From positions 28,879,679 to 28,943,678 of the forward strand of contig NC_079135.1 in the NCBI RefSeq assembly GCF_945859705.1: DNA of 64,000 bases. The letters are read 5' to 3'. The notes below the pieces were generated by a model that saw nothing but the letters and a program-made list of their open reading frames with translations, ran no database searches and was not told the DNA's origin. This document shows, one piece after another, positions 46,003 through 59,021 of the stretch (the first letter of the stretch is position 1; every line of letters begins with the position of its first letter). This DNA is from Episyrphus balteatus. Taxonomy: Eukaryota > Arthropoda > Insecta > Diptera > Syrphidae. A program made the position numbers and the translations under genes.

Positions 46003-47335
46003 CCCCAATATCAATTTTTTAAAAATTTAGATCCAGCTTTTAAAATCTACAAGTAGACTAACATAAAAGTGCTTTGAACTGCAAGAGCAAGTACGTGCGA
46101 CCCCAGTCGTGCATTTTATTTTTTTTGTTCACAAAAGCCTTAATCCATGTATTCCGTTGCAAAGACAAGGCTTATTAACTCAACATCCAAAGGACCTGCA
46201 ATTAAGAACTCTCATCCGTTTAAATGAGGCTCCCTTCCGGTCGGTATGTCGATGAAGTACACATTATTGTACACTGGTGCAGGGTTTTTGTTTTCAACTC
46301 AATCAGTATTTGAATAGAAAAGGCTTTTGATATCCTGTGTGTGCTTTGCATAGCATATTCTCAGAACAATCTAACTTCTGTCGCTCAGTTTAAATCGATG
46401 TCCTTTTGAAAAGCGCGCAGACACAAAGGTTAGAGAAGACTAGTGAACCTTTTTAATTAGCATTTTCTCTAGTTTTATACTCGCTTTATTCATCAATAAC
46501 GTCCTTGTTGTCATTGTCGTTGTCGGTCGTCTGTCTTCTTTGTCATTTCTGTTTGTTTTTTGCTAGTCAATGATGGTCTTTGTATAGATCCTTGATCCCA
46601 TCGCTATAGATTCCGAGAATTCATCAACAAACAAACAACAAGAAAAAAAACCGACATAGCAATCATTTTATTCTCAAGTAAATCCTAGGCAATTATAGTC
46701 TCTGTCTTGGAGAGTCCTCTTTTCAATTCAAACTCATTAATTATTTTGGATGTAAAGTTCAATGGGACGACCGGAAAACTGCTTGTCCTTTTTGCATGTT
46801 TTAAAGTTTATTTGAAGGTTTTTTTGTTTGTTGTAGTTGATGTTGAAAATGTACAAAACGAAAAAGGTAACACAAAAGTACATAAAAGGTCATTTAAATC
46901 GAATTTACAATATCCTATACACTCAACTCATGTAAGAGCCAATACCGATATCCTGAAGAGGAATCTATTTATGTTCAACATGAAAATAGTTTTCAACAAT
47001 TTGTTTTTTTCTTTTATTTTTAGGAATCCTCTAGAATGCATGTTAAGTTTAAAAGATTTTTTCATTATTTTGTTTTAAGGTCGAAACTTATCGTTTATCG
47101 TTTCTATATCTAATACAAGGTCAGAAAGAAAAGAAAGTCCGAAAAGAGCAAATTAATGCTATTTTTTTTTTTTGAATAAAAGTTTTTATGTGGTTTTCTA
47201 GATATGTTATCCTCTTTGAGTTGTAATTATTTGGCAAAAATTTACTTGAGAAAATTTCAATTTTTTTTTTCATTAAATGGTAGGTAATTGTTTAATACTT
47301 GCTTTATTTAGTAGAGTAACTAAAGCAAATTATTA
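46003..47335. other. Non-coding, no gene seen
   Basis: Unique AT-rich DNA. The 123-codon frame at 46707-47078 has no splice context or recognisable feature. Confidence 0.5.
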
Positions 47336-48541
47336 GGGAACCCGGCCGAACAGCTCTGATTTTGACGATTTTTTTTTCAAACGTAGGTAATTAAAAATAT
47401 TTTAAAGTCTATAGATTAAAAATTGCCGGTGTTGCCGTATTGTTTTTTTTTTAAATTAAAATTAATTTTTTTTTAACAAAACCATTTTTTTTGCTTAAAT
47501 TTCATAAAACACATGATAGCAAAAGATTCGCTAGGTAATTTAAGGAAAATATATAAAAGGCAGTAAGGGACAATCTTCCATCGTTTAGGCGATAAATGCA
47601 ATTTTCTAACATTCTGACCTCAAACACAAAAAAAATATTTTGAAAACAACGGCAACACCTACAATATTTTAAAATACATTTTTAAAAAGCCAGAAGCTCA
47701 TTCTTATCTCTTAAATTTAAATCCACTAAATTTAATCAAGTTTTTTTTTTTTTTAAATGGTCCTCAAACTCTGAATTAAAAAAAAAATGTTATAGAAAAA
47801 TTTAAAATGACTTTGTTCCAAACTTTTTCTAATAAAATATGAATTTATTTAAAAAAAATTTTTGGCCATAAATATTATCAGTTGAATTTCGAAGCAAAAA
47901 AGGTAAAATATATCACACTTTTGAAAAAAAAAAAATGAAAAATGACTTCAATTTCAATGTTTTTATTAAAACTGAATTTTTGCATTGAAATCATTAATTT
48001 TCTCAAAGACTGTGGTAAATAGGAACTTTAAATTTTTGCTATTTAACTTTCAACAGTAAGGGGTATTAAATGAATAAAAAATAATTTTATGTTTAGATGT
48101 TGAACTTTAAAAAAAATTAGTTACATTTTTTTTCAAAACTTTTATTAAAAAAAGTTCTTCGAAAATGAAATACTTTTTAATTTTTTGCATAAACCGTAAT
48201 ACATATTGACATTTCCTTTTATAATTTGAAATCACAATAAATGCGGCCAAAAAAATTTAAAAATAAATGCATTTTATATTACGACCAAGTTTAAAAAACG
48301 ACATGTTAAAATTTTTTCAATAATTTTTTTTTTTTTCAAAAATCTGAGTTCAATTACCATTCTTTCAAAAGCCGTTCATTCAATTAACAAAATTTTAATT
48401 ATACATATATGACTAAGCTTCTAGCTTTTAAAAAATGTATATTTGAATATTGTAGGTGTTGCCGTTGTGTTCAAATATTTTTTTTTGTGTCAATAGGAAA
48501 ATTGCATCTATCGCTTGAACTATGGAAGAGTGTCCCTCACT

Positions 48542-51500
48542 GGCTCCGTGAAGCCAGAACTGCGACCTCAAAATTTTTGAACCAAATTTGTCTAATTCGT
48601 TTGTCCACCGTTTGTCCATGTTTGTCCACCCAAAATTTTCGTTTGTCCACCCTTCAAAAAATTTTTAGAGCAAATTCTTTTTTTTTATAGGAAGTCTGAA
48701 AAATGAAAAATCGTCTAAAACGGTCAAATTTTGAGATAGGCGTATAAAACCAACTGCAATCGTTTGTCCACCTCGAGTTTTATATACATACCAAATATTA
48801 TCGTTTTTCCACCCCCCGTTTAGGAGCAATTTAAAAAACAAATTTTGCACTGAAAAATTAAAACTCCCCTAAAATCCCCAAAAATCAATTTTCATCAAAA
48901 ATTCAAACTGCTGTCGTTTGTCCACCTCGAGTTCTTTACGTATACCAAAAATCATCGTTTGTCCACCCTCTGTTTAGGAGATATTCCAAAAAGAATTTTT
49001 TTATAGCAACTTAAAAAAAGTACGCATACACCACAGTGTACCTCTACTGAAAATTAAAAAGTCCTCAAAAATTATTATTTTTCAAAAAGTCAAACGGCAA
49101 TCGTTTGTCCACCTCGAGAAATGTATACAAACAAAAAATCATCGTTTGTCCACCCTACGTTTAGGAGATATTCAAAAAACAAAATTTGTACTGAAAAATT
49201 CAAAGTCATAAAAAATCTCCAAAAATTTACTTTTTTCAAAATTTCAAATTTCTGTCGTTTGTCCACCTCGAGTTCTATACGTATACCAAAAATCGTCGTT
49301 TGTCCACCCTACGTTTAAAAGATATTCAAAAAACAAATTTTGTACTGAAAATTTCAAAGTCCCATAAAATCTCCAAAAATTTACTTTTTTCAAAATTTCA
49401 AATTTCTGTCGTTTGTCCACCTCGAGTTCTATACGTATACCAAAAATCGTCGTTTGTCCACCCTCCGTTTAGAAGATATTCAAAAAACAAATTTTGTACT
49501 GAAAATTTCAAAGTCCCATAAAATTTCCAAAATTTGACTTTTTTCAAAATTTTAAATTTCTGTCGTTTGTCCACCACGAGTTCTACACGTATGCCAAAAA
49601 TCGTCGTTTGTCCACCCTCCGTTTAGAAGATATTCAAAAAACAAATTTTGTACTGAGAAATCGAAAAAAAATATTACGCATACACCAGAGTGAAAATTTC
49701 AAAATCCTCAAAAATTACTTTTTTTCAAAAATTCAAACGGCAATCGTTTGTCCACCTCGAGAAATGGATACAAACAAAAAATCGTCGTTTGTCCACCCTA
49801 CGTTTAGGAGATATTCAAAAAACAAATTTTGTACTGAAAATTTCAAAGTCCCATAAAATCTCCAAAAATTTACTTTTTTCAAAATTTCAAATTTCTGTCG
49901 TTTGTCCACCTCGAGTTCTATACGTATACCAAAAATCGTCGTTTGTCCACCCTACGTTTAAAAGATATTCAAAAAACAAAATTTGTACTGAAAATTTCAA
50001 AGTCCCATAAAATCTCCAAAATTTGACTTTTTTCAAAATTTTAAATTTCTGTCGTTTGTCCACCACGAGTTCTACACGTATGCCAAAAATCGTCGTTTGT
50101 CCACCCTACGTTTAAAAGATATTCAAAAAACAAAATTTGTACTGAAAATTTCAAAGTCCCATAAAATCTCCAAAATTTTTTATTAACTTACTTTTTTTTT
50201 GAAAATTAAATGATTAGGTATTTCAAATGTATCCTTTGGGTTGGGGTCGAAATTCTGTATGTTGCAAAATTCTGTATTCAAAATACTGTATGCCAAAATA
50301 CTGTATGTCAAAATTCTGTATGTGCAAAATGCTGTAGGAACAAAATTCTGAAAGTCAAAATTCTGTATAGCAAAATTCTGGTTGGTCAAAAGACTGTATT
50401 TCAAAATTCTGTACATCAAAATTCTGTAAATCAAAATTGTGTAAAAATGCTGTAAAAAAATATCGTTTTGATAATGTAAAAAAGTGCGCGCGCACTTTGA
50501 AATTTTGAAAAAAGTAAATTTTTGGAGATTTTATGGGACTTTGAAATTTTCAGTACAAATTTTGTTTTTTGAATATCTTTTAAACGTAGGGTGGACAAAC
50601 GACGATTTTTGGTATACGTATAGAACTCGAGGTGGACAAACGACAGAAATTTGAAATTTTGAAAAAAGTAAATTTTTGGAGATTTTATGGGACTTTGAAA
50701 TTTTCAGTACAAATTTTGTTTTTTGAATATCTTCTAAACGTAGGGTGGACAAACGACGATTTTTGGCATACGTGTAGAACTCGTGGTGGACAAACGACAG
50801 AAATTTAAAATTTTGAAAAAAGTCAAATTTTGGAGATTTTATGGGACTTTGAAATTTTCAGTACAAATTTTGTTTTTTGAATATCTCCTAAACGTAGGGT
50901 GGACAAACGACGATTTTTTGTTTGTATCCATTTCTCGAGGTGGACAAACGATTGCCGTTTGAATTTTTGAAAAAAAGTAATTTTTGAGGATTTTGAAATT
51001 TTCACTCTGGTGTATGCGTAATATTTTTTTTCGATTTCTCAGTACAAAATTTGTTTTTTGAATATCTTCTAAACGGAGGGTGGACAAACGACGATTTTTG
51101 GCATACGTGTAGAACTCGTGGTGGACAAACGACAGAAATTTAAAATTTTGAAAAAAGTCAAATTTTGGAAATTTTATGGGACTTTGAAATTTTCAGTACA
51201 AAATTTGTTTTTTGAATATCTTCTAAACGGAGGGTGGACAAACGACGATTTTTGGTATACGTATAGAACTCGAGGTGGACAAACGACAGAAATTTGAAAT
51301 TTTGAAAAAAGTAAATTTTTGGAGATTTTATGGGACTTTGAAATTTTCAGTACAAAATTTCTTTTTTGAATATCTTTTAAACGTAGGGTGGACAAACGAC
51401 GATTTTTGGTATACGTGTAGAACTCTAGGTGGACAAACGACAGAAATTTGAAATTTTGAAAAAAGTCAATTTTTGGAGATTTTTTATGACTTTGAATTTT

Positions 51501-52153
51501 TCAGTACAAATTTTGTTTTTTGAATATCTCCTAAACGTAGGGTGGACAAACGATGATTTTTTGTTTGTATACATTTCTCGAGGTGGACAAACGATTGCCG
51601 TTTGACTTTTTGAAAAATAATAATTTTTGAGGACTTTTTAATTTTCAGTAGAGGTACACTGTGGTGTATGCGTACTTTTTTTAAGTTGCTATAAAAAAAT
51701 TCTTTTTGGAATATCTCCTAAACAGAGGGTGGACAAACGATGATTTTTGGTATACGTAAAGAACTCGAGGTGGACAAACGACAGCAGTTTGAATTTTTGA
51801 TGAAAATTGATTTTTGGGGATTTTAGGGGAGTTTTAATTTTTCAGTGCAAAATTTGTTTTTTAAATTGCTCCTAAACGGGGGGTGGAAAAACGATAATAT
51901 TTGGTATGTATATAGAACTCGAGGTGGACAAACGATTGCAGTTGGTTTTATACGCCTATCTCAAAATTTGACCGTTTTAGACGATTTTTCATTTTTCAGA
52001 CTTCCTATAAAAAAAAAGAATTTGCTCTAAAAATTTTTTGAAGGGTGGACAAACGAAAATTTTGGGTGGACAAACATGGACAAACGGTGGACAAACGAAT
52101 TAGACAAATTTGGTTCAAAAATTTTGAGGTCGCAGTTCTGGCTTCACGGAGCC
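48542..52153. mobile_element. 3.6-kb foldback element with GTTTGTCCACC arm repeats
   Basis: Ends GGCTCCGTGAAGCCAGAACT (48542) and its perfect inverse (to 52153) are flanked by an exact 9-bp duplication TCCCTCACT (48533-48541 and 52154-52162). Arms 48542-50178 and 50519-52153 are near-identical reverse complements. Each arm holds about nine tandem units of 154-185 bp, each with two GTTTGTCCACC motifs about 43 bp apart. The 340-bp core has a 15-17-bp CAAAATTCTGTATGT array (50241-50455) and an 18-bp palindrome AAAGTGCGCGCGCACTTT (50481-50498). The similar open frames on both strands of the arms are by-products of the repeat. Confidence 0.92.
50225..50455. repeat. CAAAATTCTGTA minisatellite in the foldback core
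   Basis: Starts GGGTTGGGGTCGAAATTCTG, matching the terminus of the 234-bp foldback element at 9996. It then has about 13 units of CAAAATTCTGTATGT-like sequence. This looks like a one-ended copy of that small element nested in, or ancestral to, the larger core. Confidence 0.75.
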
Positions 52154-52400
52154 TCCCTCACTCCTATATATTTTTTTTCCCTGAATTTCCTAGACAATCT
52201 TTTGGCATCAATTAATTTATGAAATTTAAGAAAAATTTTTGATAAAAATTTGTATTTGTTCACAAAAATCTTCAATTAAATTTAAAAAATCAAAACGGCA
52301 ATACCGGCATTTTTTAATCTATAGACTTTAAAGTATTTTTAATTACCGACGTTTGAAAAAAAAGATCAATAAAATCTAAGCTGTTCGGCCGGGTTCCCTA

Positions 52401-53897
52401 ATATTGCCAATTTTTGAGCTTTAGTTGCTCCACTATATTAATTTAATTTCATTATGTATTTTGTTTGGCAAAAAATGTTTCCCAGGATCAAGCAAGCAAT
52501 TTTTGTTTCAAGTTATCTTTAAATATTTATAAATTAAATCTCTTCTCAATATGACAAGTATTTTTATATTTTTATATTTAAATTCAAAGTGCATAATAAA
52601 TTGAATGATTAAAAAAGAGTCCTCGACTGTATACTTATTCCCACTACACACATAAATATTATAAAAAAATGAGTTCATCTACGCGAACCTATTTCTATTT
52701 TAGTCAGCGGCTTTTTCCGTTTCGCTAATTATCCAGATTGAAAACAATGGCGTCACGCATATTCACATGACTGAATAACGCTGCAAAAAAAAAAAAATGG
52801 ATGTCACCATCCGGTGGCGATGACAATGAGCAAAAGCAACACAACACAACAAAAAGAAACAAAAAAAAAAAAACGCTTTAATAATGTCCTCCTCACTGAA
52901 CTGGATGATACTTTAAAACAATAATCAGTGTGCTGAAATGGCAGCTTCAATCTTCAACCGACCGGAAAGGATAATGAACAATACAGCTCTATCTCCATAA
53001 ACACACACACATAGACACATTCAAACCATAAGGAAAGATACAAAATTATACAAAATAAAAGAAAAATAAAAAAAAAAAAAACAAAAACAATACCTAAAGG
53101 GCATCAAAGTAAATGGAAAAATTGGTGAGATCGAAATCAAGTTCCTTTTATGCGATATGATGATGGCAGCAACGAACGGCGGATATTGCTCAAGGACACA
53201 CAGAAAGCTTTCACCAAATGACAAACAACCATACAACAAACAAAAACGAGTTGTGTGATGGTAGAAATATACTTACTCTTATTTGTTTCTCTATCTCCTA
53301 TCTGTGACATTTTGTATAAATTTTCCAAAGTAAAAGGACGAACGACGACAAACGACAACTACAACAATAATAACGATAAAGACAAAGATAATGATGATGA
53401 ATTCCTGGCAAAAGATAAAAGTTTAACTAGCTATGGTAAGAGAGAGAAAGAGTGAGAGAGAGAGCGCTTGAGTGCTCTCATAACAAAAACCATCAGGCTG
53501 CCACTGCCGCTGTTGTTTCATTATAAATAGTGGCAAAGAAGAATGGTATATAGAGTCCTTCCTCTTTTTGAAGAACAATATTCTACTGCTCCTGCTGATG
53601 ATTATTATGATGTTGACGGCTAACAATTCAGTGAGTTCATCCAGATGACAAGAAAGAAAAAAAAGTGCTAGGAAATTTCTGCCAGCCGGGTGCTCATGGC
53701 AGCCATCATAATAATAATAATTATTGTGATTTCACATTACAATTTTGCACGAAAAACTCTTTAACACAGGGTGATCCGACATGAAATGTATATAACTCAT
53801 GATTGTATTACCCCCGTTCGGTAATTTTAAGAAAAAAAAAATAGCATACTTTTCAGCGGTGCTACTCTAAAAGTTCATTATTTAAAGTGGGTCACAA
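52401..53897. other. Non-coding, no gene seen
   Basis: AT-rich with (GA)n near 53442-53465 and several A-runs. No supported exon. Confidence 0.5.
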
Positions 53898-54278
53898 TAG
53901 TGATGGGAACTATCGAATAAAAACTATCAATCTATCGATAGTTGTAAAATATTCATTAATTCAATAGTTTAAAATCATTCATTCATTCATTCATTTATTT
54001 ACTATTTTCCTTCGAATAGTTTTATCATTAAATAGTTTTTTATTCGATAGTTTTTTCATTCGAATAGGTTTTTTTTATTCGATAGTTTTTTCATTCGAAT
54101 ATTTTTTTTTTGTTAGTAATATTTTTTATCCGATAGTTTATTCGATAGTTTTTATTCGATAGTTTTATTCGATAGTTTTTATTCAAATGAATAAATGAAT
54201 GAATGAACTATTCGATAGTTCAAATCATTCAGTTACTAACTATCGATAGTTCAAATCATTCCATAGTTAACATCACTA
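53898..54278. mobile_element. ATTCGATAG-rich TIR element, complete copy
   Basis: The left end TAGTGATGGGAACTATCGA is inverted at the right (CCATAGTTAACATCACTA, 54261-54278). The interior has CATT and TTCGATAGTTTT arrays and TATCGATAG at both subterminal positions. It matches 3740-3954 of the interrupted copy. A target duplication could not be confirmed. Confidence 0.75.
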
Positions 54279-55139
54279 GGTTCCAGGGCTTGCAGTGAAA
54301 CCATTGCGAACTACGCCCATGTATCAGCCTCTCATTAGATAGGTACTATTCAAAAATTGACGTGGAAGCACTCCACAGTGCACAAGAATGTAAGAGATTT
54401 GCTCTTCGCATCCTTATAGTTCACAACCAGTTGAAATCTAAAGTAATACAATTAGACCACAAACTAAAGCAAGGCCATAGTGACTAACAACTCTCAACCA
54501 TTCCCGTATGCGTGGAATTAATTTGGCAGAATGGAAAGTTCACAACCAAGTCCGGATAGCTAAGCAGAGATCAACTTTTTCATGACAATGATACTCTTGC
54601 TGACTTTTCTATAATTCTTCACAAGAAGCAGTATCTTTTAAAAATACTTCAAGTGGTACAAACTGGCAATCGAATGAAGACCACTGGGTGCTACCAAAGA
54701 TTATAGAATCTTTGGTATTCTATAATCTTTGGTACTACCAAGTAGACCACAAACAATCGATTAATTGCCTATAGTATGTTGGCTTCAAACCTGAACTGAT
54801 ATTTTTTATGTTATTGTCAAATTCGGCATTGAAATAACGCCTCATCTCAAAATGATTCGGTTTCAGGAGTGAGACTGCGAAGAATGCACAAACTAATCCT
54901 GGTCTTTGCGAATGATAAAATTCTAAGGTAGTTAGTAGATGACGGAGGGTTCCAAAGACTTTGTTAGGTATTTGTTGTTGCTCTGGCAGTGATTTTTTGG
55001 GTAACGGGAAGCGTTAGTTGTGTGAAGAAATAAAGTGAAGACCATTCACGAAACTGGTTTAATTAATGGTTCCGGTGCCAGCTGCAGATATTCGTATACA
55101 AATCACGATATACGGGTCATAAGAAAACTATTGAAATCA
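54279..55139. other. Unique non-coding DNA with one perfect hairpin
   Basis: Slightly higher GC than the surroundings but no open frame of note. A 17-bp perfect stem lies at 54693-54733. Confidence 0.45.
54693..54733. repeat. Perfect 17-bp stem hairpin
   Basis: ACCAAAGATTATAGAAT (54693-54709) pairs with 54717-54733 around a 7-nt loop, CTTTGGT. The loop repeats the end of the right arm, so a template-switch origin is possible. Confidence 0.8.
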
Positions 55140-55600
55140 TTGGGCATTGGTTTTTATACAAATATCTTCTAAACGGTTAAAGCAATCAATTTGATATCAA
55201 GGCCTTTTTTGTAGAACGTTTTAGCCCCTTCAAGAATACATCTTGTTAATTTGATAATAATGAGTTTTCAGTGAATTTGAAAATTTTGGAAAGTAAAAAA
55301 TGTTTTTATATTTTTTTTTCAACTTTGACCTCGTTAGATTAGATTAATGAAAAAAATTAACACGACCTTTTTTTAGGAGTAATTTGTTTTATACAAGATT
55401 TCTTCAATTTATTACAAAATTAAGAACAAAAAATGAGTTTTTAAAGATTTTCTCGATTATTGGACATCAAATATCTATTAAACGGTTAGATAAACGAAAA
55501 AATTGTTAAGGCCCTTTTTTGTAGAGTGTTCAATTTCCTACAAGAATATATAAAGAAATTTTCTAAAAAGTCGATTTATAAAAAAATTGTTTTTTTTTAG
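55140..55600. repeat. About 308-bp tandem repeat, two units
   Basis: AATATCTTCTAAACGGTTA then GGCCTTTTTTGTAGA (55161) recurs as AATATCTATTAAACGGTTA then GGCCCTTTTTTGTAGA (55470). Both are followed by a CAAGAATATA-type word. Confidence 0.6.
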
Positions 55601-57730
55601 TAGAAGCTTGATGTAAAAATGGAAAATTGAGAAGCGTAGGACCTTCCCACTAATATAAAGAGCTCATATTTGAGGTGTCTAGCAATCGATTTTTCGGAGT
55701 ACAAATTCAAAAAAAAAAAAAAAGAATTTCGAATTTTTTGACCAACCCTACTGGGCAAAAATTTTTTGGAACATCTTTTATTTGAACAAATCTATAGTTA
55801 TACCTTCCTAGTATAAATCTACGTGGTACCCTTTGCTTGAAATTCGCTTTTCTCCCTACCACCCTGTAAACACAAACAATTTCAATAACAACTCAACTAA
55901 ACTCAGCCTCCTACTGACAATTTCTTTTGCTAAAGAAGGAATATCTTTTAACAAAATTACTAAAATTGAAGTTTTGAGGTGATTTTGATAAAAGTCATCC
56001 AAAAAAAGTCTAATAGCTCTCAGACATAAATTTACCGATAAATTTTTGGTACAATTTAAAATTATACACAAAAAAACTTTTCCCAGAATCTTTTCTAACG
56101 AAAATTGTAGCACATATACAACCGGCTGTATGTGTTTTATATAAGAAGCTAGATGCCACCCAATGACACTTAAGGAACAAAGTTAATTTCCGTTTTTAGG
56201 GAAATAAGCTTAGAGTATCCCACAAACACAACACTCCGAATATAGATTTGAAGAAAAACAACCTCAAGAACATGACAAAAAAAAAAAAACTGAGCCTGTA
56301 GAATAACTCAACACCCGAAACTAAGTGATATCATTTATAACTTGACACGGATTATGGAAATGTATCCTTGTGCATCCTTGAATTCTTGATGGTAGAAACA
56401 AAGCACATGTTTCTCTGTGGTTAATGTGTTTAGGGATTTTATAGAGAAGAAAATGGTTTGTTCGTTTCTTAGCAGCATCACACATTTTGCCATGACAACT
56501 AGAAGGACGAACCACTCTCTACAGCATGAAAAGTCTGTACAATCTTATTTTTCTGAAAATGTTCATTATAACCAAAGAAGAAGAAAAAAAAAAAAAAGAT
56601 TGACGAACACACCTGAACACAATCCTTGATAGAGTCCTTTAAATCCCAAGACGAGGATGCTCGGTTTCTGTCATTTCTTTAATGGATTTCGACATTTTTC
56701 AGAAATTTCTAAGAGAGAGAAAGAGGGATAGGGGAGAAAAGACTTGAAAAACGACGCAAATAATCATAGAATCTTAAGGTTAAATTTAGACCTTAACACA
56801 GTATATTCTTTTTTTTTGTTTTGAAAAAAACATTTTATCTCCCTTGTTGCTCGTTCATCCATTCATAATGCACACATTTTAGGCAAGTTCAAAGGAAATT
56901 TGATTTAAAATTTATTTTTATTTATATTTTCTTTTTTCTTTTTGTTTTTGTTTTTTTTTTTTTCTGTTTTGAATTTATAAATTAAAAAGCCATATCAAAA
57001 ATGGCTTGGGAAAATTAGCACTTAAAAGAGAAAAAAGAAAAAAAAAAAAATGAAAAACCTCATTTGAATCACTTAGATACTCGTATACCAAGGATTTATG
57101 TAATTTATACCTTTTTTTCATGGTTTCTTGTCATTATCATACTTGAATGGCTTTACCGCACCTCTTCAAAAGAAAATTTTGCGGTAGAATGATGCCATAA
57201 TAAGGATACACTTTGATTGGAATTTTGAGTTTTAGAAAATTGCAAAGTTTTTTTTTTTTTTATTTATTTTACTTTTTTTTTGTTTTGTGTGGAAAAGGGA
57301 AAAGATTTGTGGGTAATTTATGGTGCGACGACGGAGCGATGAAAGGGAAGTTTTTTTTTCTTCTAAATACATGATAACTGATTCTAAGAAAAAGGTTAAG
57401 GAAAGGCTTTTTTTTAATAAGAATCAATTTGAGAAAGTTTCAAAGTAATTTGTCTTAATATTGTTTGATGAAAGTTGAGGCTAATTGCCTCGATTATGAC
57501 TTTTAATAATTGGGAACAAGGGAAATTTTTAAAGAAAACTCATTTTTGGGGATGATAATATTTTATTTTCTTATTGTTTTTTATTTAACATTCGATTTTA
57601 TTTCACAAATCCAAAATTTGCTCTAAAGTACCTATGTCGCTAGTAAAAATCATTTGGAGGAATTTTTTTTTAATATTTTTTTTTTGCACAAGTGTAGTTT
57701 AAAAAAAATCTATTTATAAGACGATTTCGG
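55601..57730. other. Non-coding, no gene seen
   Basis: AT-rich with poly-A/poly-T tracts (56940-56965, 57040-57052, 57247-57262). No supported exon. Confidence 0.5.
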
Positions 57731-59021
57731 ACACTCGGGTGTATACGCGCTTTTTTTTTCTATTTTCATATTACCAATGATTTTTGTGGAGATTAAAGAA
57801 ACCCTTCATTTTTTATGGCTTACTTGATTGACTTGGAAGATATTTTTCAAAAAGCATTTTTTTCCTTTGTTTTTTTTTGGCAAGAGTGCGGTAAACCTTG
57901 GAAAAGAAAAATTGTATTTTTTGTACATAAATCAATAGTAAGCAGCTATGAGTTCATATCTTTAAACCATAAACTTGTTTCAAAACTTCAGTCTAAATAT
58001 AACTGCTTCCGAAAGTATGCAACAAAAAAACATTTTTGTTTGCAGACAACTCAGTAACGATACGTTAAAGAAACTTAATGGTTTCATTCGTAAATAAAGC
58101 ATAAAAATACCTTTCTTTTGATGTATCACTCGATGGATTTGGAGGAAATATTTTAAAATGCATTTTTTCTAGACAAGGGACCCTTTAAATTTTTTTTTTC
58201 GAAATTCTTAAAAATAAATTAATTTGAAATTTTTGTACCTAAATGCAAAACAAAAAAATACAGATGTTTGCAGATTACTCAAGAACCTCAATGTGTTTGG
58301 AGGAAATTTTTTAAAATGCATTTTTTTTTTTGACAAGGGGTACCCCTTTGATTTTTTTTCGAAAATGTAAAAAAAAATGGATTTGTAATTTTTGTACATC
58401 AATTCAAAGGTATGCTCACTATGACCTATCATTTTCAATTCTTAAGCCATAGGCATTTTCACTATGAATTCCTATCTTTAAACCAAAATTTGTTTCAAGT
58501 CTATGGTCCGAAGATTTATTGCTTTCAAAAGTGAAAAATACAATATAAAAACTTTGTTTGCAAATTACTAAAGAACCAGACATCAAAGAAACTTTTGAGT
58601 TTCATTCGTAAATAGAGCTTAAAAATACATTTCTTTTAATGTGTCACTCGATGGATTTTGAGGAAATTTTTATAAACCCCATTTTTTGTGGCTAGGGTTA
58701 ACACTGGCATTTTTTGCGAAAATCTAAGAAAAAATGAATTTTTAATTTTTGTACCTAAATTCAAAGGCTTGCTTACTGTGAACTCCTATCTTCAAATCAA
58801 AACTTATTTCGAGACACTTTGTCCGAAACTAACTGCTTCCGGAAGTATAAGAAACAAAAAAAAAAAAAAATACTTTTTTGATAACATAGCAACCGGACCT
58901 CAAAGAAACTTTTGGGTTTGAAAAGAGCTTAAACAGACCTTTGTTTTGAAGTCTCACTCGATGGATTTGGAAAGTTTTTAAAATGCATCCTTGCAAGTGA
59001 ATAGCAACCAGGCTTATGGGA
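57731..59021. repeat. About 305-bp tandem repeat array (reverse of 6266-7090 family)
   Basis: Units recur near 57850, 58157, 58315 (partial), 58676 and 58981 at AAATGCATTTTTT. They share ACTCGATGGATTTGGAGGAA, GAC AAGGGGTACCCCTTT and CTGCTTCCGGAAGTA words. The reverse complement matches the 6.3-7.1 kb array. The array begins just after ACACTCGGGTGTATACGCGC (57731), a copy of the dispersed end-like motif. Confidence 0.7.

Larger units (their letters stand above)
47336..52400. mobile_element. Long-TIR element interrupted by a foldback element
   Basis: The left end GGGAACCCGGCCGAACAG (47336) is perfectly inverted at 52383-52400. The inverted similarity continues inward for about 345 bp on each side, through GCTTAAATTTCATAAA, GGACAATCTTCCAT and CAACGGCAACACCTACAATA. 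On the right it resumes across the foldback insertion, at 48440-48541. Without the 3.6-kb insert and one target duplication it is about 1.44 kb. Direct flanks TA (or ATT) fit a short target duplication but are ambiguous because the flank is palindromic. Non-autonomous. Confidence 0.8.

Noticed and set aside
49121..51395. Repeated 60-106-codon frames on both strands with SFVHPTFRRYSKN-like products
   Set aside because: They are readings of the GTTTGTCCACC tandem units and their inverse, with no start or end logic.
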